Origin: Verrucomicrobiia bacterium
Lineage (GTDB): Bacteria > Verrucomicrobiota > Verrucomicrobiia > Verrucomicrobiales > Akkermansiaceae
NCBI GenBank assembly: GCA_030431475.1
Contig: JAUIJD010000014.1
Span: forward strand, 1 to 64,000
Reading direction: 5' to 3'
DNA: 64,000 nucleotides
Notes under the pieces: generated by a model
What the model was told of the DNA's origin: nothing
The model's database searches: none
Seen by the model: only the letters and a program-made list of their open reading frames with translations
Made by a program: the position numbers and the translations under genes
Part shown: positions 51,868-60,406 of the stretch, piece by piece
How the letters are laid out: every line of letters starts with the position of its first letter
Numbering within the stretch: the stretch's first letter is position 1

Positions 51868-53199
51868 TCATCCTCCCGCGACCTTCACGCCGACTTCTTC
51901 GGCCATCTTCTCCATCCGCTGGCGGAGTTCGGCGACGCGTTTGGGCATCTGCCCGGCGCGGTTCACGCGCTCGTAGGGGTCGGTGACCATGTCGAAGAGC
52001 TCGGGCTTGCCGGTGGTGGTCCGGAGTTTCCAGCGGCCGATCCGCACCGCCTCCAGTCCACTACGGAAATAGTAGTAGTCGTCCCGCGGCGACCTGTCCG
52101 CCTCGCCCGCCAGGAAGGGGGTCAGGTCGTGTCCGTCGATCGGGTGCTCCGGCGGGGTCCCGCCACCGGCGGCGATGAAGGTGCGGTAGATGTCGGGCAT
52201 GCCGACGAGGTCGCCCTCGACCCGGCCAGCCTCGATTTTCCCCGGCCAGCGGAGGATGGCGGGCACCCGCGGGCCGCCCTCGTAGGTCTGTCCCTTCGAG
52301 CCGCGCAGAGGGCCCGTCGAGCCGGCGTGCCAGCGTTTGTTCTGCGTCCGCAGCATGCGCGGCGGCATCTCGACCCACGGGCCGTTGTCCGAGGCGAAGA
52401 AGACCAGCGTGTCGTCGTCGATGCCCTTCTTCTCCAAGGCGGCGAGCACCTCGCCCACCGACCAATCAACCTCCTCGATCACGTCGCCGTAGAGGCCGGC
52501 TTCCGATTTTCCCCGCCGCTCGTCGGAGACGTGCAGTGGCAGGTGGGGCATGGCGTAGGCGAGGTAGAGGAAGAAGGGTCCGTCCGACTCCTCGATGATC
52601 TTCACCGCTTCGGCCGTGTAGCGCGTGGTGAGCGGATCCTGGTCGAAGGGATGCTCGACCATCTCCTCGCCGCGGTAGAGGCCGAGGGGCTCGTCGGTCT
52701 GCACCCAGGGCTTGATGTAGTCGTTGGAGTAGGGGAGCCCGAACCAGCTGTCGAAGCCCTGGTTCACCGGGAGGAAGCGCTTCTCCTTGTACCCGAGGTG
52801 CCACTTGCCGACCATGTGGGTTGCGTAGCCGGCCTCCTTGAGCGCCTCGGGCAGGGTCTTCTCGGTGTCGGGCAGGCCGCCGCGTCCGTCGGCCCCGGTG
52901 CCGCCCTTGAATTTCACCCGTGGCATGTAGCGGCCGGTGATGAGCTGGGTGCGCGAGGGCACGCACCAACTGCCGGTGAGGAAGGAAGTGAGGCGCATCC
53001 CCTGGTTCGCCAGCCGGTCGAGGTGGGGCGTCTTGATCAGCGGGTGCCCGTAGCAGCCGGGATCGCCGTAACCCATGTCGTCGGCGAAAAGGATGACCAG
53101 GTTCGGGCGCTCTTCGGCGGCGGAGGAGGACGTGGGCGTGCCGAAAAACGCGGCGGCGAGGAGGAGCGGGAAGAAGCTGGAACGCATGGGTCGATTCAA
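51868..53199 (-). CDS. Secreted arylsulfatase-type sulfatase
   Basis: A type I sulfatase of 443 aa with a signal peptide (1-27) and metal-binding DD at 40-41 (ILFADDMGYGDPGC). The active site is Cys79 in CVPSRTQLITGR (CxPSR, needs conversion to formylglycine). GKWHLGY and FFASDNGPW supply further metal and substrate ligands. Such enzymes remove sulfate esters from algal or animal polysaccharides or glycosaminoglycans. The converting enzyme (FGE) is not in the window. The protein is slightly shorter than average (about 450-550 aa) but complete. Its upstream region faces the promoter of the three-gene secreted-protein operon. Confidence 0.93.
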   Translation of the reverse strand: MNRPMRSSFFPLLLAAAFFGTPTSSSAAEERPNLVILFADDMGYGDPGCYGHPLIKTPHLDRLANQGMRLTSFLTGSWCVPSRTQLITGRYMPRVKFKGGTGADGRGGLPDTEKTLPEALKEAGYATHMVGKWHLGYKEKRFLPVNQGFDSWFGLPYSNDYIKPWVQTDEPLGLYRGEEMVEHPFDQDPLTTRYTAEAVKIIEESDGPFFLYLAYAMPHLPLHVSDERRGKSEAGLYGDVIEEVDWSVGEVLAALEKKGIDDDTLVFFASDNGPWVEMPPRMLRTQNKRWHAGSTGPLRGSKGQTYEGGPRVPAILRWPGKIEAGRVEGDLVGMPDIYRTFIAAGGGTPPEHPIDGHDLTPFLAGEADRSPRDDYYYFRSGLEAVRIGRWKLRTTTGKPELFDMVTDPYERVNRAGQMPKRVAELRQRMEKMAEEVGVKVAGG

Positions 53200-53299
53200 G
53201 GGGATCCGAACTTCCGGAGAAGCGCGGAATTCAGGGTTCGGAACGAAGTTTCAACGGTTCCGACGCCCGACCCTACGCGATCACGTTAAGCTTTCGTTC

Positions 53300-53405
53300 T
53301 TCCGATAGTTAGGATTCGTGGCATGATGATCGGCGTCTGGCACCCACCAGGCCGCCGCATCGTCCCCAAGGATGCGGTCCCCCAACCCCCACCCCCCCAC
53401 CCCCC
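53300..53405 (+). promoter_or_regulatory. Leader of the three-gene secreted-protein operon
   Basis: Three elements lie in order: the motif TTCCGATAGTTAGGAT (53300-53315), similar to that before the A2M gene; a hairpin with the 7-bp stem CCGCATC/GATGCGG (53355-53377, 9-nt loop); and a C-run (53378-53405) directly before the ATG. No Shine-Dalgarno sequence is present. Confidence 0.4.
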
Positions 53406-54137
53406 ATGAAAACTGGCCACCCCCTGCCGGTTCGCGTTCTCTGGACGCTGCTGACCGGCATCCTAGCCTTCGCCTCTCCGGCGCTCGGCAGCAACAAGGG
53501 CACCCCGACCGGATGGCTCACCGCCACGCCCGGTGTCGTGAAAGTCGGTGCTTTCCCCACGCTCAAGTGGGAGATCGACCACCCGCGCATCATCGACGAA
53601 TACGTCGACATCGACCCGCCCGGCGAGATCGAGACCAAGGAAAAGCTCCGCATGGAGATCCGCGTCCTCGGTGCCGGTGTGACCTCCGGAAGCGGTCATC
53701 GCATCGAGTTTGTTCATACCGAAGCCTGGTTCAGCGTGAACCATGGCAGCTGGGGCCGTCTTTTCTCAGGCGACAACTGGGACGTCCGTCAGGACCGCGT
53801 GGTCGACTCCAGGATCGTCAATGCGGGTTCGTCGGTCCGCTTCGGCGGCCGCTACTGGTGGAATCGCCGATGGAGCGACTTCTATTCGTCCAACGACGGC
53901 ACCCGCAACGTCTGCGTGCTCAAGGACGGCGACGAGGTCCCGACCAACTATCCGATCGCCTCGGCCCCGAGCGTCGAGGACTTCATCAAGCCCTACCTGG
54001 ATGCCGGCGGCAAGGTCCGCATCGGTCCGATGGACTGCATCGTGATGATGGAGCTGACCCACGACGAGAAGCAGCGCCACCAGCTCGGCTACGACCTTCA
54101 GGACATGGTCCTGCTCGTTACCTTCGAGCCCGTCTGA
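53406..54137 (+). CDS. Secreted protein of unknown function, operon gene 1
   Basis: A 243-aa exported protein (signal peptide 1-28, ALG-SNK). I do not recognise a family. It is rich in beta-strand pattern and aromatic residues: PTLKWEIDHPRIIDEYVDIDPPG, VHTEAWFSVNHGSWGRLFSGDNW and GRYWWNRRWSDFYSS. It ends with HDEKQRHQLGYDLQDMVLLVTFEPV. The two genes that follow on the same strand (gaps 43 and 20 bp) also encode exported proteins of unknown function. The ATG follows a run of C residues with no Shine-Dalgarno sequence. A structural or surface role is possible but not shown. Confidence 0.75.
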   Translation: MKTGHPLPVRVLWTLLTGILAFASPALGSNKGTPTGWLTATPGVVKVGAFPTLKWEIDHPRIIDEYVDIDPPGEIETKEKLRMEIRVLGAGVTSGSGHRIEFVHTEAWFSVNHGSWGRLFSGDNWDVRQDRVVDSRIVNAGSSVRFGGRYWWNRRWSDFYSSNDGTRNVCVLKDGDEVPTNYPIASAPSVEDFIKPYLDAGGKVRIGPMDCIVMMELTHDEKQRHQLGYDLQDMVLLVTFEPV

Positions 54138-54180
54138 ATCCCTCTCTGAGCCCCCCGGAACAACCGCTCCCCCATTTGCC

Positions 54181-55215
54181 ATGAAAACGATTGCCCCCAT
54201 GACCCTGGCCCTTGCGATGGCCACCCCCCAGGCCCTCGGCCAGGACAGCGGCTACACGAATTTCATCCGGCAGACCCTTCTCGAGACCTCACCGCCCCTT
54301 TACTGGGACATGAGCGTTCCAGATGACGGGGAGCGGTTGTCTCTGGTGCCCATCGATCTCGCCGGTTCGCGCTACGAGCTGTGGACGGTGAAGACCGGAT
54401 CCTTGCCGCAGAGCCATCTGCTCGATACCGCCTACGTCAGCGCCTATGCGCCGGTGGCGACGATGACCATCCGCACCGAGGACCCCTACACCGGTCCCAT
54501 TCCCCGGACCCGGGCCGACCGGCCCTTCCATGTCGACATCGAGGTGCAGGGGCTGCTCAACGGCCTGCTTGATCCTCCCGAATCGAAATCCGTGCGTCTG
54601 CTGCGCCACGTCCAGTCGTATGGCAACACGGACGGATCCAACATCGACCGGAGTCAGGCGATTCTCCATTCGCAGGCGGTTCTGGACCGCAACGGGACGA
54701 CGACCCTGTCCTACGAAATGACCTCGATTCCGGGCCCGAATCGGCTGCAGATCCGCGGCGAGGAGCGCTTCTCGGTCTTCACCCGCAACTCCGACGGCAG
54801 CAACGACCAGCAGCTCGTCTCGCGCTACCTCCAGATCTGGCCGGTCCCGAGTGCCAGCATCTCCGGGGTGTCCGAAGGGCTGACGGTGAAGTTCAAGGTG
54901 CCGACCCTCACGGTGTCGGTCGACGATCTCTACCCGACCTCCTACACCTACACCCAGATCTACAAGGGAGCGCCGGCGCTCGGCACCGAGGGCGAGATCA
55001 TCCCCTCCGCCCAGCTCCAGATCGACCAGGCCACGCCCGAGGACCGCGTCTGGACCTCGGCCAACTACGGCAACCTGATCACCGAAGACGGCCAGTGGAC
55101 CATCGAGGTCATCACCAGGAGCGTGTTCGGCACCGAGCGCCTCGCCTACGTCACCTTCAACGTCAACCGCACCCTCGAGGTCAATTCGATGATCTCCACC
55201 GTCTCGGGATCCTGA
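54181..55215 (+). CDS. Secreted protein of unknown function, operon gene 2
   Basis: A 344-aa exported protein (signal peptide about 1-20, ALG-QDS). No known domain was recognised. The sequence suggests two or three beta-sandwich segments with conserved-looking aromatic and Thr-rich strands (LPQSHLLDTAYVSAYAPVATMTIRTEDPY, LTVSVDDLYPTSYTYTQIYKG, TEDGQWTIEVITRSVFGTERLAYVTF). The closing strand-rich part resembles the Ig-like ends of adhesins. It is gene 2 of a three-gene operon. Its ATG also follows a C-rich leader (CTCCCCCATTTGCC) with no Shine-Dalgarno sequence. Confidence 0.75.
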   Translation: MKTIAPMTLALAMATPQALGQDSGYTNFIRQTLLETSPPLYWDMSVPDDGERLSLVPIDLAGSRYELWTVKTGSLPQSHLLDTAYVSAYAPVATMTIRTEDPYTGPIPRTRADRPFHVDIEVQGLLNGLLDPPESKSVRLLRHVQSYGNTDGSNIDRSQAILHSQAVLDRNGTTTLSYEMTSIPGPNRLQIRGEERFSVFTRNSDGSNDQQLVSRYLQIWPVPSASISGVSEGLTVKFKVPTLTVSVDDLYPTSYTYTQIYKGAPALGTEGEIIPSAQLQIDQATPEDRVWTSANYGNLITEDGQWTIEVITRSVFGTERLAYVTFNVNRTLEVNSMISTVSGS

Positions 55216-55235
55216 ACCTCAGTCCCCCAGCCCCC

Positions 55236-55760
55236 ATGAAGACCCTTTCCCTGCTCCCGCTCCTCGCGGTGCCGCTTTTCGCCGTCGAAATGCGCGACAT
55301 CGCCAGCCACGAACAACTCAGCCAGCGCCTGCGTGCCAGCGAGCAGCGCGATCCGATGAAGAACCTGGCACCGGCCGAGGGCGAGGACCCTTCGAAGGCA
55401 GCACGCCCCGCCGATCTGCTCGCGACCTCGGAGGTGTTGTGCTTCAACGGCGTCGCCACCCTCGTGCCGAAAGGCGCGGTGCTCGCCGTTCCGGCGAACC
55501 TGAAGGCGCGCACCGGATTCCAGGCGGGTGCCCGCATCGTGCCATGGCAGCAGTTCTATGTGAACAACCGCAACTGGCTCAGCACCGCGGAGGTCAGCTT
55601 CGAGCAGGCGGCCGGACGCAAGGAGCTGCCGGAGGGGCTGCGCAATCAGCTCGAGGAAAGCCGCACCATCATCGTCGCCACCATGCGCCAGGGCCCGATT
55701 TCGGTGAATCCGTTCGAGCCCCCGGCGGAGGACGCCGACCCGCAGACGGCGGCCCGCTGA
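55236..55760 (+). CDS. Secreted protein of unknown function, operon gene 3
   Basis: A 174-aa exported protein with a short signal peptide (MKTLSLLPLLAVPLFA-VEM). The mature part begins with a charged segment (about 18-60), then a beta-like core, VLCFNGVATLVPKGAVLAVPANL and GARIVPWQQFYVNNRNWLSTAEVSFEQA, and ends in an acidic proline-rich tail (VNPFEPPAEDADPQTAAR). No family recognised. The start at 55236 was chosen over an open frame that extends back to 55095 inside gene 2, because only this one gives a signal peptide. It is the last of the operon and lies 7 bp from the convergent PPK2 gene. Confidence 0.72.
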   Translation: MKTLSLLPLLAVPLFAVEMRDIASHEQLSQRLRASEQRDPMKNLAPAEGEDPSKAARPADLLATSEVLCFNGVATLVPKGAVLAVPANLKARTGFQAGARIVPWQQFYVNNRNWLSTAEVSFEQAAGRKELPEGLRNQLEESRTIIVATMRQGPISVNPFEPPAEDADPQTAAR

Positions 55761-55767
55761 ACGGGGC

Positions 55768-56673
55768 CTACTTCTCGTTCATCAGCGCCTCGCGGGCCTG
55801 CGCGAGATGCTCGCGGTCCTCGTCGCTGACCTCGGGCGTGCGCAGGTCGAGGTGGCTGATCCGCTCGGCGATGATGTCGGCCACCGCGGCCCGGGCGAAC
55901 CACTTGCGGTCGGCCGGGATCACATACCAGGGCGCGTGCTCGGTGGAGGTCGCGGCGATCATCTCCTGGTAGGCCTGCTGGTAGTCGTCCCAGTAGCCGC
56001 GCTCGCTCAGGTCGGCGGCGCTGAACTTCCAGTGCTTGTCGGGCTCGTTGAGACGGTCGAGGAAGCGCTCGCGCTGCTCGTCCTTCGAGACGTTGAGGAA
56101 AAACTTGAGCACCAGGGTGTCGTTGTGGACGAGGGCCTTCTCGAAGGCGTTGATGTCCTCGTAGCGCTCGCGCCACAGGTCCTCCAGCGGCAGCTCCCGC
56201 CGCCGGGCGGAGAGGAACTGCTGGTCGAGGAACGCGGGATGCACCCGCACCACCAGCGTCTCTTCATAGTAGGACCGGTTGAAGATCGCGATGCGGCCCT
56301 TGCGGGGCAGGAAACGGGTCGGGCGCCACAGGAAGTGATGCTGGCGTTCCTCCTCGTTCGGGGCCTTGAAGCCGTGGACGGCCACTCCCTGCGGGTTCAC
56401 GCCGGACATCACGTGGCGGATGGTCCCGTCCTTCCCCGCGGCGTCCATCGCCTGGAGGATGATCAGCACCGAGTGGCGGCCGTCCGCCCACAGCCGCTTC
56501 TGGGCGTCGGCGAGGGCATCGATGTCGTCGGCGAGCGCCTTCCGGCCCTCCTTCTTGCTCTTGAGCCCCGCCGAGTAGCGCGGGTCGTGGTCCGCGAGGC
56601 GGAACGACTTCCCGGGCTGGGCACGGAAAGGTTCGTGGTCGAGACGGTGCGGCGTTTCATCCTTCTTGCTCAT
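55768..56673 (-). CDS. Polyphosphate kinase 2 family nucleotide phosphotransferase
   Basis: A cytoplasmic PPK2 enzyme of 301 aa that transfers phosphate between polyphosphate and nucleotides. Walker A is AMDAAGKDGT (Lys81), followed by RHVMSGVNPQGVAVHGFK. Walker B-type FNRSYYEETLVVRVHP and the lid segment FLNVSKDEQRERFLDRLNEPDKHWKFS are all present. The sequence is closest to the single-domain branch that includes polyphosphate:AMP/ADP phosphotransferases (class III-like). The direction and nucleotide preference cannot be read from sequence. The ATG at 56673 gives the basic N-terminus; an open frame further upstream overlaps the divergent DUF5329 gene. Confidence 0.92.
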   Translation of the reverse strand: MSKKDETPHRLDHEPFRAQPGKSFRLADHDPRYSAGLKSKKEGRKALADDIDALADAQKRLWADGRHSVLIILQAMDAAGKDGTIRHVMSGVNPQGVAVHGFKAPNEEERQHHFLWRPTRFLPRKGRIAIFNRSYYEETLVVRVHPAFLDQQFLSARRRELPLEDLWRERYEDINAFEKALVHNDTLVLKFFLNVSKDEQRERFLDRLNEPDKHWKFSAADLSERGYWDDYQQAYQEMIAATSTEHAPWYVIPADRKWFARAAVADIIAERISHLDLRTPEVSDEDREHLAQAREALMNEK

Positions 56674-56770
56674 GATCCCCGTCACCCTGAAGGCGGGGTG
56701 CCGGGTCTGGCGATCGGATTCCGCCGACGGGATCGCTTGTGATGCCCGGCGACGCGGGTAGCATGGCGCC

Positions 56771-57121
56771 ATGATCCGTCGACTTGTTCTGCTGCTGCTG
56801 ATGGTCGCCGTGCCCGTCCTCGCCCGCGACGCGAAGGAGGATGCCCGCATCGACGCCCTGCTCGGGAAGATCGAGGCGCTGGAGGGGGCGAAGTTCATTC
56901 GCAACGGCACGGCGCACGAGGCGGGCGAGGCGGCGGATCATCTCCGCATGAAGCTGAAGCGCGCCGGCGAGCGGGTGAAGACCGCCGAGGACTTCATCGA
57001 CGGGCTGGCGACCAAGTCGTCGTTCTCCGGCAAGGCGTATCGCATCCGCTTCAAGGATGGATCGGAAAAGGAGACCGGCCCGTGGTTGCACCAGCAGTTG
57101 AAAAAGATCGATGACGAATGA
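56771..57121 (+). CDS. DUF5329 family secreted protein
   Basis: A small exported protein of 116 aa. Signal peptide 1-18 (MIRRLVLLLLMVAVPVLA). The core matches DUF5329: IDALLGKIEALEGAKFIRNGTAHEAGEAADHLRMKL, DFIDGLATKSSFSGKAYRIRFKDG and WLHQQLKKI. The family has no known function. Its stop overlaps the start of the next gene by 4 bp (ATGA), so the two are coupled. It is divergent from PPK2; the 97 bp between them must hold both promoters. Confidence 0.88.
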   Translation: MIRRLVLLLLMVAVPVLARDAKEDARIDALLGKIEALEGAKFIRNGTAHEAGEAADHLRMKLKRAGERVKTAEDFIDGLATKSSFSGKAYRIRFKDGSEKETGPWLHQQLKKIDDE

Positions 57122-57543
57122 GCAAGGAGGACGCGGAATGCCGGGAGATTCTGGAGGGGGCGGACCTTTGTCTCTGCTGCCTCGAGCCGGTGCGGCCGGG
57201 GGCGAGCCGGTGCGTGAAATGCGGGGCGCCGCTGGACTTCTTCGCCGCCACGCTGCCCTTCCTGCGGGTGCTGGCCGAGGGCTTCGTCTATCACCGGGCC
57301 GTCCAGACGCCCCGCTCGTGGTGGTCGGTGGCCGGGATCTGGCTGATCTTCGGTGAGACGGCGGTCGGTGGTCTTCTCTCCCTCTGGTGGTGGGTGCCGA
57401 TGGTCCTCGAATTCCGCAACCTCGAACTCCTGATCCGTGGGATCCCCTTCGTTGCCTTGACGGTCGTCGGAGTTTCCGGAATCGCCATCTCCACCGCCAA
57501 CTACGTCGCCTACCGTAGGTGCCTGCGCGGAAATGCTTCGTGA
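57118..57543 (+). CDS. Zinc-ribbon membrane protein
   Basis: A 141-aa protein with an N-terminal zinc ribbon (CLCCLEPVRPGASRCVKCGAPL, two CxxC pairs at about 18-39) and two hydrophobic helices (about 70-90 and 107-127, with IPFVALTVVGVSGIAI). It was not matched to a named family. The ATGA overlap with the DUF5329 gene suggests that the two proteins are made together and may act together at the inner membrane. Downstream is a repeat-rich gap. Confidence 0.75.
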   Translation: MSKEDAECREILEGADLCLCCLEPVRPGASRCVKCGAPLDFFAATLPFLRVLAEGFVYHRAVQTPRSWWSVAGIWLIFGETAVGGLLSLWWWVPMVLEFRNLELLIRGIPFVALTVVGVSGIAISTANYVAYRRCLRGNAS

Positions 57544-57556
57544 CCTGGCCGGGAAA

Positions 57557-57693
57557 GGGACGCGCGACGCCGTCGCGCATCGCGTCGCCGGGCGAGTCGG
57601 CGGTTGCCGGGGAGGGACCGCCAGCTCTCGGGGCGGGTTTCGATGGGTTCCCGCCTTTCCGGCACGGCGATGCGCGACAGCGTCGCGCGTCCC
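57557..57693. repeat. Inverted repeats with GCGCGAC hairpins
   Basis: GGGACGCGCGACGCCGTCGC (57557-57583, 27 bp in all) and its inverse at 57667-57693 match at 26 of 27 positions. Each copy also folds as GCGCGAC-N3-GTCGCGC. Further fragments (GGGACGCGCGATG type) at 57714-57736 reach the stop of the next gene on the minus strand. The 181-bp gap 57544-57724 holds no gene. Confidence 0.75.
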
Positions 57694-57724
57694 GTGGAGT
57701 TCGGCATCGCGCGTCCCATCGGGA

Positions 57725-58624
57725 TCAGCGCATCGCGCGGGCGACCAGCGCCCGGGCGCCCTCGGCGCCCTCGCGGGCGTTGTGCAGCCACTCGACGGCG
57801 AAGCCCTGGAAGCTCATCTCGGGCGAGGCGAGGCAGGTCAGGGAGACGAGGATGAGGAGGTTGGCGAGGTAGATGATCACCAGCGACAGGAAGGTCCCGT
57901 TCTCGCGCAGGTCCGGCTGGTCGCGGGGGATCATCCACAGCGTCCACAACAGGTGGAAGGCCCAGAAAAAACCGAGCAGGGCGTAGAGTGATTTGAGGGC
58001 GGCGGGGGAGAGGTCGACGAAGACGCCGACGCAGGCGTAGAGCCCGACCGTCAGCGAGGCCCACAGCGGCACGAAGTAGGGGGCGAGGGCGATGAGGATG
58101 TTCGACTTGTCGGTGGTGACGTAGCCGCCGTCGGCGCTCGCGCCCCACTCGCTGACGGTGCCGCGGCACAGCCGGATGAAGAGGATGTGGGTGAGCTCGT
58201 GGCCGAGCACGTAGAGGTAGAGGAAGGCGTCCCACAGCAGTCCGGTCGCGAACCAGGCGACCATCAGCACGGCGCCGGTGGCGAAGTACCAGAACGGCGC
58301 CGAGGTCCAGAACTGGTGGTCGAGCGCCGCGCTGGAGAAGAGATTGAAGAAAGTCAGGCTGGTGACCACCGCCAGCGGCGCCAGGGCGAGTCCGAGGGCC
58401 CAGCGGAACAATCGGAGCAGGAGGTGCGGCGTGTCGTCGACCGGGTAGGTCTCGGCGATCGCCGCATGGACCCACTTCCGCCCGCGCCGGTGGGCCGGCT
58501 TGTTGGCACGCACCCGGGCCCGCGCCTGCGCCAGTTTCAGCGACTCGGTGAAGCCCGGCCGCGTCCGGCGGCGGTTGCCGCCGGTCTTCGAACCGAGCCG
58601 AATGCTTTTCCGAGGTGGCGCCAT
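57725..58624 (-). CDS. M50-like zinc metalloprotease membrane protein
   Basis: A multi-spanning membrane protein of 299 aa with a GHELTHILF zinc motif (His142, Glu143, His146) in a membrane segment, as in site-2 protease-type M50 peptidases. An N-terminal basic stretch (1-55, many Arg/Lys) precedes about six helices. A third zinc ligand (NPDG/LDG-type motif) was not found with confidence, so function as a protease is uncertain. The last residues (ARAMR) and the stop lie in repeat DNA of the GCGCGATGCG type. Confidence 0.65.
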   Translation of the reverse strand: MAPPRKSIRLGSKTGGNRRRTRPGFTESLKLAQARARVRANKPAHRRGRKWVHAAIAETYPVDDTPHLLLRLFRWALGLALAPLAVVTSLTFFNLFSSAALDHQFWTSAPFWYFATGAVLMVAWFATGLLWDAFLYLYVLGHELTHILFIRLCRGTVSEWGASADGGYVTTDKSNILIALAPYFVPLWASLTVGLYACVGVFVDLSPAALKSLYALLGFFWAFHLLWTLWMIPRDQPDLRENGTFLSLVIIYLANLLILVSLTCLASPEMSFQGFAVEWLHNAREGAEGARALVARAMR

Positions 58625-58687
58625 GAGCGGCCCCCGGAATACTTCGGCCTTCTTAAGTTTTCAAGGTCGAAGACGAGAAAGAGGTGT

Positions 58688-59065
58688 TTATTTGACCACC
58701 TTTTTTCCGTCCTTCTCCCAGGCGAGGATGCCGCCCTTCAGGTCGTAGACGGTTTTGAAACCGAGCGCCTCGAGCTGTTTCGCGGCCCGAGCGCTGCGGG
58801 CGCCGCTGCGGCAGTAGACGAGCAGCGGCTTCGACTCGTCGAAGCGGGCCTTCACCTGCTCGGCGAAGTCGTCGCTGCCGATCTGGATGCGGACGGCGCC
58901 ATCGAGTCGGCCTTCGTTCCACTCCTCCTCGGTGCGGACGTCGAGGAGCTGGATCTCCTGGTCGATCATCGGTGCGGCCTTCTCCGGGGGGAGCTTTTTC
59001 GGGGCTTCGGCACCCGAGGCGCAGGCGGAAAGAGCGAGGGCGAGAGCAAGGAAGATTCGACGCAT
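58688..59065 (-). CDS. Rhodanese-like lipoprotein
   Basis: A single-domain rhodanese of 125 aa, probably anchored to a membrane. The signal ends in the lipobox LSAC (Cys15). The active site is Cys85 in LLVYCRSGARSARAAKQL, followed by DLKGGILAWE at the C-terminus, typical of sulfur-transferase or thiol-redox single-domain rhodaneses. The start at 59065 gives a clean signal; an in-frame start at 59125 does not. It is monocistronic on the minus strand. Confidence 0.9.
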   Translation of the reverse strand: MRRIFLALALALSACASGAEAPKKLPPEKAAPMIDQEIQLLDVRTEEEWNEGRLDGAVRIQIGSDDFAEQVKARFDESKPLLVYCRSGARSARAAKQLEALGFKTVYDLKGGILAWEKDGKKVVK

Positions 59066-59163
59066 GAGCGCGACGATAGGCAGGATGGCGGCCTTGTCCC
59101 GGAGTTTTTTGGGCGCTCCGCTCAACGGAACTGCCGAAAACGTCGGCGGGCCACCTTCCCCGA

Positions 59164-60276
59164 TCAGGGCTGGAAGCGTTCGAGGGACTCAAGCTTCAGC
59201 CCGATGCCCTGGTCGAGCGAATCGATCACGCCCTTGACCCGGGCAAACTGGAAGCGGGGGCGCGCTTCGATCTCGGGGAGGAGGTCTCGGGGCGCCTCGA
59301 AGGCGATGATCCAGGACCTGCCCGGACCGGGCCGGGATTGGCTGGCCTTCACCGCGAGGACGCCGTTTTCCTCGTCGACCACCATCAGCTTCACCTCCCA
59401 ATCGATGGTCATCCCGACGAACTCCGCCTTCTTCGCCTCCCGCTGGTCCTCGGGGAGCTCCATGACGGCATCGTGGATCTCGTGGGCGGGCGGGCCCTCG
59501 AAGCTCTTTTCCCGGTAATCCGACAGCCGGCGTGCCTCCTCCGCCTCCGCCCGGCGTCGCTCCCGCTCGCGCGCCGCGAGATCGACCTTCTCGAGCGCCC
59601 GCAAGTCATCCCACGCGTCCCGGACGGCTTCCGGGGCCACCAGTTCGAAACCGCCGCTCGGGTAGCGGTCGGAACGCTGGCTGACCGCGAGCCGCATCGC
59701 CTCGTGTTCCGGATCCAGCATCAGCACCGCAAGTCCCGGTTCGTCGCCGGCCGGCTTCAGTTCGACCTTCCAGCACTCGCGGTTCCGTCCGAGCTCGGGA
59801 TCACCGGGGCCGCCCGGCACGCAGTCGGACGAGAACGCCTCGCCCAGCCGCGTGACGAAGCCCTCGAGGACCTCCATGCCTTCCTCGCCGGGGCCGAACT
59901 TGTCGAAGCGGCCGAAGGTCGCGGTCTGCACCTGCCATTCCCTGAGCACCGTCGACGCTTCCTCCTGAAGGCGCCCGGTGGCCGCCTCCCGCGCCGCTTG
60001 GTGATGCTCGGCCGCCGCCTTCTCCTGCTTCCACTCGATGAGCAGCCAGCCGCACGCCAACAGGGCTCCGACGCCGATGAGCGGACACAGCACCAGGCCC
60101 AGGGTCTCGCCGACGCGGCGGTTGGCGTCGTCGTCGACTCCCGCCGCCCACGCGGCACCCCGTTTCAGCCGGAACATGAACCGCAGCGCGGGAAACTTGA
60201 TGGCGGCGAACATGTAGACGGCCACCGCGAGGCAGAGGCCGATGAGGACGGGAAATGGATCGGTCAGGGCGAGCAT
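59164..60276 (-). CDS. Membrane protein with long coiled-coil, unknown
   Basis: A 370-aa protein with two N-terminal helices (about 8-28 and 60-80), followed by a charged soluble part. A coiled coil lies at about 80-110 (EWKQEKAAAEHHQAAREAATGRLQEE) and another at about 230-255 (LAARERERRRAEAEEARRLSDYREK). The final 90 residues are beta-like (VGMTIDWEVKLMVVDEENGVLAVKASQ), and the segment about 300-340 repeats a DWEVKL-type pattern. Not recognised. The ATG at 60276 sits just before the hydrophobic segment. Confidence 0.7.
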   Translation of the reverse strand: MLALTDPFPVLIGLCLAVAVYMFAAIKFPALRFMFRLKRGAAWAAGVDDDANRRVGETLGLVLCPLIGVGALLACGWLLIEWKQEKAAAEHHQAAREAATGRLQEEASTVLREWQVQTATFGRFDKFGPGEEGMEVLEGFVTRLGEAFSSDCVPGGPGDPELGRNRECWKVELKPAGDEPGLAVLMLDPEHEAMRLAVSQRSDRYPSGGFELVAPEAVRDAWDDLRALEKVDLAARERERRRAEAEEARRLSDYREKSFEGPPAHEIHDAVMELPEDQREAKKAEFVGMTIDWEVKLMVVDEENGVLAVKASQSRPGPGRSWIIAFEAPRDLLPEIEARPRFQFARVKGVIDSLDQGIGLKLESLERFQP

Positions 60277-60406
60277 GGGTTCAGGAGGGTCGGTGAGGGT
60301 TGAGAAGGGATGGGGGCGGTCGCGCATTGTCGTGGCGGCTGCCGGATGGAAAGCGTCATCGACTAGCAGTCGCGTCCGTGTCCGGCAAGGCTGAGCCCCT
60401 CCCGGA

